Positions 1 through 9,139 of a DNA stretch of 64,000 nt are shown piece after piece. The notes beneath the pieces are model-generated. The model was not told the origin of the DNA and did no database searches. It saw only the letters and a program-made list of their open reading frames with translations. The stretch's first letter is position 1, and every line of letters begins with the position of its first letter. The position numbers were made by a program, and so were the translations under genes. Source of the stretch: Orrella marina (GTDB lineage: Bacteria > Pseudomonadota > Gammaproteobacteria > Burkholderiales > Burkholderiaceae_B). Location of the stretch: the NCBI RefSeq assembly GCF_003058465.1, contig NZ_CP028901.1, positions 1,612,001-1,676,000 of the forward strand. Direction: 5' to 3'.

Positions 1-537
1 GATGATGGCGTCATTCAGATCGATACGACGCTGGGAAAGCAACCACCGGACCGGCTCGGCTCTGTGCCAGACTTGGTCCGTCTCATCAGACTGTGACGGA
101 GCATCCTGATCAGACGCCGGTTCAAGATCGAACCCTGCTACACGGATGACACCTTCCTTGCTGCGCTGAATCGCTAGCGCCAACCCCTCGATACCGATAT
201 AGCTGAAGCTAGGCTCAAATGCCAGGACAGAGCGCCATGAAAAATTTGCGTGTATTCTCGGCACAACTAGCGCTTCGTGTCCCTGGCTGTCATATACAGT
301 CAAACCGTCAAGCTCGAAAGCCGGAGACAGACCTCCCCACTCAGCCTTGATCTTGTCGAGCACCACTTTGGTTCCGAGCGCCTCCGACAAAGATGACTCG
401 ATCGTGGGGCGCCATGAATCGATCCGGGGCATGAACCAGTACTTTGTAGCAAGCAAGAGCCCAGCCACCACAAAGTAGGACACGATGATCAGTAGCAGAA
501 CGACGCGTAAAAATCCTTTGAGCACTCGTAAAGTCAT
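1..537 (-). CDS. YhdP/AsmA-like (TIGR02099/DUF3971) membrane-anchored protein, N-terminal part
   Basis: The frame is open from an ATG at 537 to the window edge, so only the first 179 residues are present. The protein opens with a short basic stretch (MTLRVLKGFLR), one hydrophobic helix (about residues 10-33) and then soluble sequence (FMPRIDSWRPTIESSLSEA) typical of the start of the large YhdP family, which are inner-membrane-anchored, mostly periplasmic beta-rich proteins linked to phospholipid transport to the outer membrane. It is divergent from glnE, an arrangement common in Burkholderiales, and this supports the assignment. The family normally exceeds 1200 residues, so most of the gene lies outside. 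Confidence 0.72.
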   Translation of the reverse strand, partial: MTLRVLKGFLRVVLLLIIVSYFVVAGLLLATKYWFMPRIDSWRPTIESSLSEALGTKVVLDKIKAEWGGLSPAFELDGLTVYDSQGHEALVVPRIHANFSWRSVLAFEPSFSYIGIEGLALAIQRSKEGVIRVAGFDLEPASDQDAPSQSDETDQVWHRAEPVRWLLSQRRIDLNDAII

Positions 538-603
538 GGGGGACTATTCATCAGGTTTCAGATAGCATAAGGTTACCGTGTTTTAACAGTTACCAACATA
601 TGA

Positions 604-620
604 TTGACCTTGTAGGTCAA
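604..620. promoter_or_regulatory. Inverted repeat TTGACCT-TGT-AGGTCAA just before glnE
   Basis: A perfect 7-bp inverted repeat with a 3-bp spacer lies in the intergenic region between the divergent yhdP-like gene and glnE, 24 bp before the glnE ATG, and is followed by GCTTTTTG. It could be an operator or a short leader hairpin. No regulator is identified. Confidence 0.4.
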
Positions 621-644
621 GCTTTTTGTAGCACGTAGAAACTC

Positions 645-3458
645 ATGCAAACACCCCTGCTGCAACCCGCGCTCCAATGGTCTGGAGCGCTTTCGCGCCG
701 AACGCTCAATGACACAGATTTTATGCAATGGCTGCAGATCCATTGCGAAGCGCCTATCACCGACCAGCGAATTCGCACATGGCTAGAAGAGCTTGGGGGA
801 CAGCCCATGAGCGAGCAAGCGCTCGCCACGCCAGACTGTCGCCGGGTTCTCAGAAAGCTCCGGGAGCGAGTTTTCTATGGCGTGATGGTTCGTGATCTCG
901 CCGGTCTGGCTTCGCTTGAAGAAGTGACCCGTGCCATGACCAGTCTGGCAGACCTTGCGATTGCGCAGGCCTATCGATCGGTCATGGCGCAACTGTGCGA
1001 GCGCCATGGGCACCCGGTTGATCCAGACACCGGCAGGCCACAGGAAATGATCATTGTTGGCATGGGCAAGCTCGGTGGACGAGAACTCAATGTCTCTTCA
1101 GATATCGACCTGATCATGCTGTACGGCGAGGAAGGAGAAACCTCTGGCAGCAGGCCAATCTCTCATCATGAGTTCTATGGCAAGCTCACGCGAATGATGA
1201 TGCCCATCCTGTCCGAGCCCGACGAGAACGGACAGGTGTTCAGGACAGACTTGCGTTTAAGGCCAGACGGAGATTCTGGTCCACTGGCCTGGAGTCTGGA
1301 CGCATTCGAGCATTACCTCTTCACGCAAGGCCGCGAGTGGGAACGATATGCATGGTTAAAGGGCAGAGTCATCGAGGCACAGGCATTTGCGGATAGCGAA
1401 TCCACCGTCACGTTGCAGCACGTCGAGAGCATGCGACTGCCCTTTGTCTATCGCAAGTATTTCGACTTCGACGCGCTGTCTGCGCTAAGGGATCTGCGTG
1501 AAAGAATCCGGCAAGACTGGAACCGCAAGGCGAGTGCCCGAACCGGGGTAGATGCCCAGCACAACATCAAACTCGGTGATGGTGGCATCCGGGAGATCGA
1601 GTTTGTTGTCCAGCTCACTCAACTGATACGTGGCGGCAAGATGCCGGCCCTGCAGAAGCGAGGACTATTGTCGGCCCTGAGTGCGCAGGTAAGATCAGGA
1701 GTTCTGCCTGCCCAGATCGCCCACTCACTGAAAAAAGCCTATGTGTTTCTAAGACAGGTCGAGCACGCATTGCAATACCGTGAAGACGGACAGACACATC
1801 TACTGCCGAGCGATGAAATGTCTCGTGCCAGCCTCGCCCAGGCGCTGCGCATGGAGCCCCGTGCGTTCGAAGCCCAGCTTGCCGAGCACCGCAGATTTGT
1901 TGAAGCGACATTCAGGGATGCGTTCCGGCTGGCTGGTTTGACGGGCAGCCACTTCGCCGGGCACCCGTTACCAGATACTGACCCGCTACAGGAGAATGGC
2001 GCAGACCCTGCCCAGGCAGTCAACCAAGTGGCCGAGGATGATTCACTCGAGTCCATGATCCTGCTGTTCGGTGCGAGCAGCGAACAAGTGCAATCCAGGA
2101 TTGATGCGTTTCTGGACGGTCACAGGATACGCAGCCTGTCGGCTCACAGCCGCACCCGGGTCGATGAATTGCTGCCGCTGATCATTAACGCCTCGCTCGG
2201 CACATCGGCCCCGCAAACGACCTGCTTCCGGCTACTGGACCTGATCGAGACAATCGCGCAGCGCAGTGCCTATCTCGCGTTGCTGGTGGAGTTTCCCGCC
2301 ACACTGGTCCGAGTGGCAATGCTGATGGCGGCAAGCCCCTGGGCAGCCCAGTACGTCATCCAGCACCCGGTCGTACTCGACAGCCTGATTGACTGGACTA
2401 GCTTGATGGAGTCGATCGACTTCATCAGATTACGCGAGAACCTGCAAGCCGATCTCGATGCCAGCATGTTGCCCGATGGCCAGCCTGATGTTGAGCGGCA
2501 AATGAATCTGATGCGTGATCTGCAACGTCAGGTTAGCTTTCAGTTGCTGTCACAGGATCTGGCAGGGGTGCTTTCGGTCGAGTCTCTGGCAGACAACCTG
2601 TCTGCACTGGCTGATACCCTGCTGGAGCAGGCGCTGATCCGGACCTGGAAACTGGTCCTTGCACGTGCCAGATTGCCTTACAGGGATCCTCAGTTTGCGA
2701 TCATCGCGTATGGCAAGCTTGGCGGCAAGGAGCTTGGTTACTCGTCAGACCTGGATCTTGTGTTTATCTATGATGATGATAACGAGAATGCCCAGGAGCT
2801 TTACACGAGGCTGGCGGGCCGACTGACGTCATGGCTTTCAACCATGACGTCATCAGGACGATTGTACGAGGTGGACATGCGCCTGCGACCAGACGGCGAT
2901 GCAGGACTGATGGCTGTTTCTGTCGAATCGTTCGAGGCCTATCAACTCAACAACGCGTGGTCGTGGGAACATCAGGCACTGACGCGCGCGCGATTCGCGG
3001 CAGGCGATCCAGTTGTCGGTCAGCAGTTCGAAAAAATCCGGGAAAGAATACTGACGCTTACGCGCGACGCACTGGATCTCGCCACGAAAGTGCGCGAAAT
3101 GCGCCAGAAGATCAGTGCCGGACATCCGAATCGTACCGAGCTCTTTGATCTGAAGCACGACGAAGGAGGCATGGTTGATCTTGAGTTCGTGACCCAGTAT
3201 CTGGTTTTGTTACACGCACATCAGCACCCTGAGCTCGTCCCGAATCTTGGCAACATTGCATTGCTGCGTATCAGTGGCGAACTCGGTCTGATCCAAAGCG
3301 AGACTGCCAGGGAGGCAATCGAGGCTTATCGGGTTCTGCGTAAACGCCAGCACGAACTGCGACTGCAAGGCCAGGAGAAAGCTCGTGTTGCGCCCGAAGA
3401 ACTGGCGAGCGTTCGACTAGCTGTCAGAACCTTGTGGAAAGAGGTTCTAGGCAATTGA
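645..3458 (+). CDS. glnE: Bifunctional glutamine synthetase adenylyltransferase / adenylyl-removing enzyme
   Basis: GlnE adenylylates glutamine synthetase (inactivating it) and removes the AMP again, under control of PII, so it tunes ammonia assimilation. The protein is 937 aa, the normal length. Two nucleotidyltransferase domains are visible: the N-terminal removase with [18 protein letters not shown] (about 139-156, catalytic DID at 153-155) and the C-terminal transferase with [17 protein letters not shown] (about 688-705), each followed by an RLRPDGD block. The start is the first ATG of the frame. Its ribosome binding site is weak, and an inverted repeat lies just upstream. It is followed 27 bp later by a small gene. 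Confidence 0.95.
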   Translation: MQTPLLQPALQWSGALSRRTLNDTDFMQWLQIHCEAPITDQRIRTWLEELGGQPMSEQALATPDCRRVLRKLRERVFYGVMVRDLAGLASLEEVTRAMTSLADLAIAQAYRSVMAQLCERHGHPVDPDTGRPQEMIIVGMGKLGGRELNVSSDIDLIMLYGEEGETSGSRPISHHEFYGKLTRMMMPILSEPDENGQVFRTDLRLRPDGDSGPLAWSLDAFEHYLFTQGREWERYAWLKGRVIEAQAFADSESTVTLQHVESMRLPFVYRKYFDFDALSALRDLRERIRQDWNRKASARTGVDAQHNIKLGDGGIREIEFVVQLTQLIRGGKMPALQKRGLLSALSAQVRSGVLPAQIAHSLKKAYVFLRQVEHALQYREDGQTHLLPSDEMSRASLAQALRMEPRAFEAQLAEHRRFVEATFRDAFRLAGLTGSHFAGHPLPDTDPLQENGADPAQAVNQVAEDDSLESMILLFGASSEQVQSRIDAFLDGHRIRSLSAHSRTRVDELLPLIINASLGTSAPQTTCFRLLDLIETIAQRSAYLALLVEFPATLVRVAMLMAASPWAAQYVIQHPVVLDSLIDWTSLMESIDFIRLRENLQADLDASMLPDGQPDVERQMNLMRDLQRQVSFQLLSQDLAGVLSVESLADNLSALADTLLEQALIRTWKLVLARARLPYRDPQFAIIAYGKLGGKELGYSSDLDLVFIYDDDNENAQELYTRLAGRLTSWLSTMTSSGRLYEVDMRLRPDGDAGLMAVSVESFEAYQLNNAWSWEHQALTRARFAAGDPVVGQQFEKIRERILTLTRDALDLATKVREMRQKISAGHPNRTELFDLKHDEGGMVDLEFVTQYLVLLHAHQHPELVPNLGNIALLRISGELGLIQSETAREAIEAYRVLRKRQHELRLQGQEKARVAPEELASVRLAVRTLWKEVLGN

Positions 3459-3485
3459 TTTCACACTAATGAAGGAGAAGCAATC

Positions 3486-3788
3486 ATGCTGTTTCTGGTC
3501 ATCAGCAATCCCAGACCCGAACGTCCCAGCGACGTTGCCGGTTCAAGACGTCACTTCTGGGCCTGGGTACAGCCCTTGCTGGATGCCGGTCATTGTCGCA
3601 GCGTGCATGCACGAGTCGGTCGTGGCGTGGTAGCCATGTTCGATGTCGACTCACATCTGACGCTTCACCGCTATCTGAACGAATGGGCTGACATGATACC
3701 GGCCGAGTTTGATGTTTATCCGTTGCTCGACGCCGATCAGGCGAAAGGACATCTGCAATCATTGCAAAGCGGGCAGATCCAGACCTGA
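3486..3788 (+). CDS. Small muconolactone-isomerase-like (dimeric alpha/beta barrel) protein
   Basis: The protein has 100 aa and a strong ribosome binding site (GAAGGAG) before the ATG. The sequence pattern (MLFLVISNPRPERP, a charged helix, then EWADMIPAEFDVYPLLD) resembles muconolactone delta-isomerase-like proteins of the dimeric alpha-beta barrel fold. No catechol pathway genes are nearby, so the substrate is unknown and an isomerase activity is not claimed. It lies 27 bp behind glnE and could be co-transcribed with it. Confidence 0.6.
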   Translation: MLFLVISNPRPERPSDVAGSRRHFWAWVQPLLDAGHCRSVHARVGRGVVAMFDVDSHLTLHRYLNEWADMIPAEFDVYPLLDADQAKGHLQSLQSGQIQT

Positions 3789-3920
3789 GCGCCGTAATGA
3801 GTCTGGAAACTGGAAGCGAACATCCCCGCTGACACGATATAGTCGGCGCTATTCATCTCACCGAATTTATGATCAGGTACTCGTCACACGATGTCACCAT
3901 GCGTCAAGCACCTGATTTTC

Positions 3921-4286
3921 TCAGGCTCTGGCCGGTCGTGATGCGGTGCGCAATGAACCCAGATAGACCCAGAAGACACCTGCCAGTGCAGCCGGTGCAA
4001 GGGCCATGCCAAAGGCGACGACGTAATCAGCAATGCCCCGCAGATCGCCAATCGGTGCCATAGTCCAGGTCGGTACAAACGGGGTCAGAATCAAGGCGAC
4101 CACCAGCATGACAATCACGCCACGTCGAAACAGACGCCAAGCCCCCAGATTGCGACGCCTTGCCCGCCACAGGGATCGCCACAGCACGACAAGGGCGAAC
4201 AAGCCAGCCAGGGCCCCGATAACAGCAAGCCACCTAAAGGTCTCCCACAGGGTGACCACCACCATCCCGATTGAAAACTCTTCCAT
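3921..4286 (-). CDS. DUF5368-type small inner-membrane protein
   Basis: The protein has 121 aa with three hydrophobic segments (about 16-37, 53-68 and 85-108) and a basic loop WRARRRNLGAWRLFRRG between the first two, so it should be an inner-membrane protein. A good ribosome binding site (GAAGGAG) precedes the ATG. It sits 12 bp downstream of the sulfide:quinone-oxidoreductase-like gene and is almost certainly translated from the same message. The DUF5368 label is from recollection of the family pattern; the function is unknown, and a role as membrane partner of the upstream flavoprotein is inference. Confidence 0.6.
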   Translation of the reverse strand: MEEFSIGMVVVTLWETFRWLAVIGALAGLFALVVLWRSLWRARRRNLGAWRLFRRGVIVMLVVALILTPFVPTWTMAPIGDLRGIADYVVAFGMALAPAALAGVFWVYLGSLRTASRPARA

Positions 4287-4298
4287 TTGTGCTCTCCT

Positions 4299-5585
4299 TC
4301 AGGCGTAACCACGCAACATGGCACGGTACGTACCCAACAATGCTTTCTCTTCAATGAACCACGAGACCCACAATTCTTTCAGGGGATCAATGAACGGGAA
4401 AGAAGGCGTCAGGTTGCCCGCATAATCAAACTCGACCAGCATCGCCTTGCCGAGCCCGGTCACCATCGGGCATGATGTGTAACCGTTGTAGCTCTTGGGA
4501 GAGGTCTCCCCCCGCACCGCCGCAATCATGTGATCCACCGCGACCGGGACTTGCCATTTCACGCTGGCTGCAGTCTTGCCGCGCGGCACACCCGCGACAT
4601 CACCCACAGCAAAAACATTCGGATAGCGCGGGCTGCGAAGCGTATGACGATCCACTTCAATCCAGCCATCTGCGGCATTGGGTCCGCTCTGCCATGCAAG
4701 TGGGCTGTTTCTAACAGCCTGGGGTGCACGCATCGGTGGCACAACGTGGATCATGTCATAGTCGATCGATACCGCGCCTTCAGGGGTGCGGTAAGTAGCC
4801 TTGCGGGCATCCGCATCAATCGCTGTGAGTACGTGATTGAACTGAATGTCAATCCCGCGCTCACCAAACATCTGCTTGACTCGCTCGTTGACCGGTGCAA
4901 TTGCAAACACGCTGTCATTGTGTGCTGCATAAATGATCTTGCAGCTGGAACGTCGCCCCGCCCTGCGCGCCTTGTCATCGGTAATGAAGGTCATTTTCAG
5001 CGGTGCACCTGCACATTTCATCTCGGTCGCAGGTCGTCCGAACAGCGCCACACCGCCTTTGCTCAGATACTGATCAATCACCTTGGCCGACGCACCCGCT
5101 GCCTGCGGACCGTTGTAGATGCTGGCGATACCCTTCTGTCCGATCAGATCCGTGCTCATCCCTTCAATTGCGCCATAGTCCAGCGAGAGCCCGGTTGTGA
5201 CAAACAACCAGTCATACTCATGTTTATCGCCCCCCGCTGTAGTGACGCTGTTGCTTTCAGGATCGAACTCGGCAATAAACTCCTCTACCCACCGGACGCC
5301 ATCAGGTATGTAGCTACGCGTGCTTTCAACAGTCTGGCTTGGCTGCCACCACCCTGCACCGACAAGCGTCCACCCTGGTTGAAAGTAGTGATTCTGGCGC
5401 GAATCAAAGATCGTGATCGTTGCGTTGGGCATTTGCTTTCGAAGTCGGGCCGCAATCGACAGTCCCGCCGCGCCAGCGCCCGCAATCACCACCCTAACCC
5501 TGTTCTGGGCCATGACTGGCGAACCAGCCCCCCATCCAAGCGCCGCCACTGAGGCGGCCCCGGCTAGAAACTGTCTTCTTTGCAT
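4299..5585 (-). CDS. Sulfide:quinone oxidoreductase-like FAD flavoprotein with Tat signal
   Basis: The protein has 428 aa. Residues 1-26 form a twin-arginine signal (MQRRQFLAGAASVAALG). An FAD-binding Rossmann motif follows (VVIAGAGAAGLSIAARL, 32-48), and a second dinucleotide block FAVGDVAGVP lies near 325. Two cysteines, C191 (MKCAGAP) and C372 (TSCPMV), fall where the redox pair of sulfide:quinone oxidoreductases and flavocytochrome c sulfide dehydrogenases is expected, and the C-terminus (FIDPLKELWVSWFIEEK) is SQR-like. Oxidation of sulfide or another reduced sulfur species with electrons passed to quinone or cytochrome is the likely role. Export across the membrane is inferred from the Tat signal. 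It forms a two-gene unit with the DUF5368 gene. Confidence 0.8.
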   Translation of the reverse strand: MQRRQFLAGAASVAALGWGAGSPVMAQNRVRVVIAGAGAAGLSIAARLRKQMPNATITIFDSRQNHYFQPGWTLVGAGWWQPSQTVESTRSYIPDGVRWVEEFIAEFDPESNSVTTAGGDKHEYDWLFVTTGLSLDYGAIEGMSTDLIGQKGIASIYNGPQAAGASAKVIDQYLSKGGVALFGRPATEMKCAGAPLKMTFITDDKARRAGRRSSCKIIYAAHNDSVFAIAPVNERVKQMFGERGIDIQFNHVLTAIDADARKATYRTPEGAVSIDYDMIHVVPPMRAPQAVRNSPLAWQSGPNAADGWIEVDRHTLRSPRYPNVFAVGDVAGVPRGKTAASVKWQVPVAVDHMIAAVRGETSPKSYNGYTSCPMVTGLGKAMLVEFDYAGNLTPSFPFIDPLKELWVSWFIEEKALLGTYRAMLRGYA

Positions 5586-5980
5586 ATGCTCCTCTCGATT
5601 AAAACAGGTCTGACAGGCTTGTTCTCAAGGTCACCTCATTAACCGGGTGAACAGAAATGACACAAGCTTGCTGAGACTCTATCGATTCAGTATGAACATC
5701 TGGCATCTCACGTTCATTCAAGGCAGCACATGCCGCAATCTTGAGTGACGATTCCAAGTCAGCGGTTCTCCGAACCAGGGAATCTGCAAATCGGGTTGTA
5801 ACCTGCAGATCAATACGTTATTGTGCGGGTCATGTTCCGGGGCGACACTTCCATCCTGAGTCCAGACGGCATCCAGTTTGCCAGCGTTCCGGGCACGTCT
5901 GATCCCTACACATTTATTCGACGTTTTTACTATATTAAATTACAAACTGTAATTTTGTAACCTGTTATCACACACACATC
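5586..5980. other. Intergenic region between divergent SQR-like gene and queH
   Basis: No coding frame is convincing here. The last 50 bp before queH are strongly AT-rich and hold a palindrome (separate entry). The rest, 5640-5900, shows nothing recognisable and may be the remains of an older gene. Confidence 0.5.
5937..5955. promoter_or_regulatory. Perfect palindrome AAATTACA-AAC-TGTAATTT before queH
   Basis: An 8-bp inverted repeat with a 3-bp spacer lies 25 bp upstream of the queH ATG, next to a TATATT that could be a -10 box. The size and symmetry fit a dimeric repressor operator. No adjacent regulator gene explains it. Confidence 0.5.
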
Positions 5981-6661
5981 ATGACTGATTCACTCCGCCC
6001 CTCGATGAAGCTTCCTGAAGGCCGCAAAAAGGTGTTGCTGCATTCTTGCTGCGCCCCATGTTCGGGCGAAGTCATGGAGGCCATGGTAGCCAGCGGAATC
6101 GAGTTCGATATCTTCTTCTACAACCCAAACATCCACCCAGTCAAGGAGTATGAGATCCGCAAGCAGGAAAATATCCGCTTTGCCGAGCAACACGGCATCG
6201 GTTTCATTGATGCTGATTACGACATGGACAACTGGTTCGACCGGATCAAGGGACTCGAAAACGAGCCAGAACGCGGTGAGCGCTGTACGGTTTGTTTTGA
6301 TATGCGGTTCGAGCGTACAGCGCTTTACGCCTACGAGCACGGTTATGACACCATCACCAGTTCACTCGGCATTTCGCGCTGGAAAGATATGAACCAGATT
6401 AATGGAAGTGGCGAACGGGCTGCTGCACGCTACGAGGATCTCATTTACTGGACCTACAACTGGCGTAAGCACGGCGGCTCGCAACGTATGATCGAAATCA
6501 GCAAACGAGAGCAGTTCTATCAACAGGAATACTGCGGCTGCGTGTACTCGCTTCGCGACACCAACCGCCATCGTCGCGCACAGGGGCGTGAGCGGATCAA
6601 AATCGGTGTCAAGTATTACGGGCGCGAAGAGTCGTTGACAGATACTGGGTCGAGTACCTGA
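5981..6661 (+). CDS. queH: Epoxyqueuosine reductase QueH
   Basis: QueH carries out the last step of queuosine synthesis in tRNA, reduction of epoxyqueuosine, as a non-homologous replacement of QueG. The 226-aa protein shows the family's cysteine layout: [10 protein letters not shown] (C23, C24, C27), [10 protein letters not shown] (C103, C106) and EYCGCVYS (C186, C188), residues that bind an Fe-S cluster and an extra iron. The motif [12 protein letters not shown] is also family-typical. The 3' end overlaps the convergent deacetylase gene by 46 bp. Another queuosine gene, queF, is found at 27.5 kb. Confidence 0.93.
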   Translation: MTDSLRPSMKLPEGRKKVLLHSCCAPCSGEVMEAMVASGIEFDIFFYNPNIHPVKEYEIRKQENIRFAEQHGIGFIDADYDMDNWFDRIKGLENEPERGERCTVCFDMRFERTALYAYEHGYDTITSSLGISRWKDMNQINGSGERAAARYEDLIYWTYNWRKHGGSQRMIEISKREQFYQQEYCGCVYSLRDTNRHRRAQGRERIKIGVKYYGREESLTDTGSST

Positions 6662-7473
6662 TCCGGACGAACGAGCGCCAGACTACGCTCTGCAAGCCAC
6701 AGCATAAAGCGCTCGCTGGCGAGCACCTGAAATTCGGTCAGTCGCGCCTGGCCGACAGGATCGCCTGAAAGCAATCCGCGAGACGGATGGGCCATGATGA
6801 GTGACCCCATCTCGCAGGTATCTAGCCAACGCTGCATCAGATCACCATAAGGCATTGCCGGCCGTGTGAAGTCATACACGCCGGCAAACCCGCGGTTACA
6901 GGCAAACCCTCCCGACAAAGCCAGCCGCTCCATGGCTCTGGCACCCAGAGACTCGATCACCAGAGATTTGAACCATTGACGTACACCGGTGGCGAGCAAT
7001 CCCCGTGTTGAGCGGGTACTGCGTATCCACGGTCTGCGCTGGACTGCGTCACAGCGCTTCTGAAGCTCTGCAATCAACGCTGTGCGAACGACCGGAAGCT
7101 GATGCACATGCTGATGCCCGTCCACATAATCAGGCAGGCGCCCAAACAGACGCTCGAAGGCGTCGAACTGTCGAGCGACTGCATGACTGACCCAGGCCGG
7201 GGCGATCTTTCGCGCATAGCACGCCACAATCAGCTTGCCCAGAGACGGTTCGACATCCCCGTCACTGAGGTCACCCACCCGTTCGGTCAGATTCAAATGC
7301 AGACCGACATCCAGATCCAGTCCGTCCAGCCAGCTGGCACGCTCGCGCAACCCATGCGCGTCGACCAGCACGCTGGCTGCACTTAACCGTCCAGCCTTTG
7401 CCAAGTCTACAATGGCGCAATCGACATCCGGGTGCAACCCGTAATCATCCGCACAGATCAAGATGCCTTTCAA
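6616..7473 (-). CDS. hpnK: ChbG/HpnK-family carbohydrate deacetylase
   Basis: The protein has 285 aa. The N-terminal [13 protein letters not shown] holds the metal-binding Asp pair, HLNLTER (about 58-64) and [10 protein letters not shown] (about 118-127) supply the histidines, so this is a YdjC/ChbG-fold metal-dependent deacetylase. The hopanoid-associated member HpnK is the closest label in Burkholderiales, but no hopanoid genes are in the window. With gtrA and the GT2 gene next door, a role in de-acetylating a lipid-linked or surface sugar is equally reasonable and remains inference. It ends inside the 3' end of queH. Confidence 0.75.
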   Translation of the reverse strand: MKGILICADDYGLHPDVDCAIVDLAKAGRLSAASVLVDAHGLRERASWLDGLDLDVGLHLNLTERVGDLSDGDVEPSLGKLIVACYARKIAPAWVSHAVARQFDAFERLFGRLPDYVDGHQHVHQLPVVRTALIAELQKRCDAVQRRPWIRSTRSTRGLLATGVRQWFKSLVIESLGARAMERLALSGGFACNRGFAGVYDFTRPAMPYGDLMQRWLDTCEMGSLIMAHPSRGLLSGDPVGQARLTEFQVLASERFMLWLAERSLALVRPDQVLDPVSVNDSSRP

Positions 7474-7530
7474 ATATACCGTCCTAATTTTCTGGTCTCA
7501 CGCACGAGACATCCCTTACAGGCACACCAG

Positions 7531-7929
7531 ATGAAGCGCCTGATGCGCCAGCTTTTCTGGTTTGTGGTCGTGGGCACGAGTTCTGCACTGGTGCACTGGC
7601 TGGTTGTCGTTGCACTGGTCACGCATTTCACCATGAACCCGCTGCTGGCAAATGTCGCGGGCTGGCTGATAGCGTTTGTCGTATCTTTCACTGGACACTA
7701 TCAACTGACCTTCCGACACCAAAACACTGCAGCGCTATCGGCCGTGAGACGCTTCTTTGCCCTATCAGCCAGTGGGTTTCTGATAAACGAGACATCGTAC
7801 GCCCTGTTGCTGACTTACACCTCCATCAACTATGAGTGGTTATTGGCCGGTGTCCTGATCGGTGTGGCCTTCCTCACCTTTGTGGCGAGCAAACTCTGGG
7901 CTTTTGCGCCGCAACGAGTCACCGGTTGA
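7531..7929 (+). CDS. gtrA: GtrA-family small membrane protein (putative polyprenyl-phosphate-sugar flippase)
   Basis: The 132-aa protein has four hydrophobic helices and the GtrA pattern (FWFVVVGTSSALVHW, NVAGWLIAFVVSFTGHYQLTF, FLTFVASKLWAF). GtrA-type proteins are thought to move bactoprenol-linked sugars across the inner membrane for surface glycan decoration. A longer frame opens at 7432, but that part overlaps the hpnK start and adds an unhydrophobic leader, so the ATG at 7531 is preferred. Its last 90 bp overlap the 3' end of the convergent GT2 gene, the usual partner of GtrA. Confidence 0.8.
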   Translation: MKRLMRQLFWFVVVGTSSALVHWLVVVALVTHFTMNPLLANVAGWLIAFVVSFTGHYQLTFRHQNTAALSAVRRFFALSASGFLINETSYALLLTYTSINYEWLLAGVLIGVAFLTFVASKLWAFAPQRVTG

Positions 7930-8843
7930 ATGGCCACTCGATCTGCGAACAAGATAAAGCGGACGTCCCTTGACCTCATCATATATTCTGGCAATGTACT
8001 CTCCGACCACGCCCAGAGAGAGCAGATTGATCCCGGAAAAGAAGAGCAGGATTGTCACAATGGTTGGCCAGCCAGCGACAGGATTATCGTAGAACATATG
8101 TTCGATCACGATGAACATGCCATAGATGAACGAACAGATCGAAACCAGGAATCCAACGATGCTAACTGCACGCAACGGCCAGGTGGTAAAAGAAGTCAGA
8201 CCGGTGGTTGCCAGACGCCAGAGATTGCCCGCGTTAAACGTACTTTCTCCGCTCATGCGGCTCTGAGGCATATAAACAATGGGTTCTGACCGGAAGCCCA
8301 CCCAGGCATAGAGACCTTTCATGAAACGGTTACGCTCTGGCAAGCGCAACAAAGCCTCAACGACACGTCGATCCATCAACCGAAAATCGCCGGCGTTCGG
8401 AGGCACCTTGACCCGGTTGCCACTGTGCAACATCGAATAAAAAACCCGTGTACCGAGTCGCTTCTTCCATCCCTCGTCCTGACGACTTTCACGAACCGCA
8501 TAGACCATGTCCACGCCACTTTCCCACTTGCTCACCATGGCCCCGAGCAATTCCGGGGAATGCTGAAGATCCGCATCCATCAGTATGACGACCCCCCCGC
8601 CGCCGCCTCTAGTCCAGCAGTCAGAGCGGCCTCCTTCCCGAAGTTGCGGGTGAGTTCGACGTACCGGAAGCCGGGACGACCCGTCCACTTCTGCATCAGA
8701 CTTGAAGTATCGTCCTGGCTGCCATCATCGACCACAACCACTTCCCAGGATCCAGTCAGTGCAGACAGTTCATTTTGCAGCATCGGCAGCAATACGCGCA
8801 GGTTGTCGCGCTCGTTGTAGGCGGGCACAACGCAGGAGATCAT
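7840..8843 (-). pseudogene. GT2 family polyprenyl-phosphate glycosyltransferase (GtrB/DPM-like), broken by a -1 frameshift in a 7-base G run
   Basis: The first part (ATG at 8843; an upstream GTG at 8981 is possible) encodes ISCVVPAYNERDNLRVLLP and VVVDDGSQDDT, the nucleotide-sugar half of a GT-A fold, and reads to a stop at 8580. The rest (VVILMDADLQHSPELLG, NAGDFRLMDRRVVEALL, two C-terminal helices ending LGVVGEYIARIYDEVKGRP) is in another frame down to 7840. Adding one G to the G7 run at 8592-8598 restores LEAAAGGVVILMDADLQ exactly. The family transfers a sugar from a nucleotide donor to undecaprenyl phosphate, the substrate for GtrA. The break may be a sequencing error or slippage; as written the gene is inactive. 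Confidence 0.82.
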
Positions 8844-9139
8844 CGTGACGGCAATATCACGCGACTCCCGGTCCAGGCAGGCATGGACGGGACCGTCGGC
8901 ACCCCTTTCCCCAGAGCTGCCTGAAATGCGTTCTTGATGGAGTTCTTGTTGCGACATCTGCTCTGACATCCGGAAAGACACCCAGGTTCTGATTACGGTT
9001 TACCGCGGGACATGCATCGGCGCGAGCCGGCCTGTTTCGCCCCGCAACGCTAGTCCCGAATCATACCTTGACATCCGAACCCGCCGCAGCTGCCAGGCGC
9101 GCTGAAACGGGCACGGATGCTTTCTGCGAAGTCGGCATC

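Noticed and set aside
4530-5552. 340-codon frame opposite the SQR-like gene
   Set aside because: A shadow frame; the other strand has clear FAD and Tat motifs.
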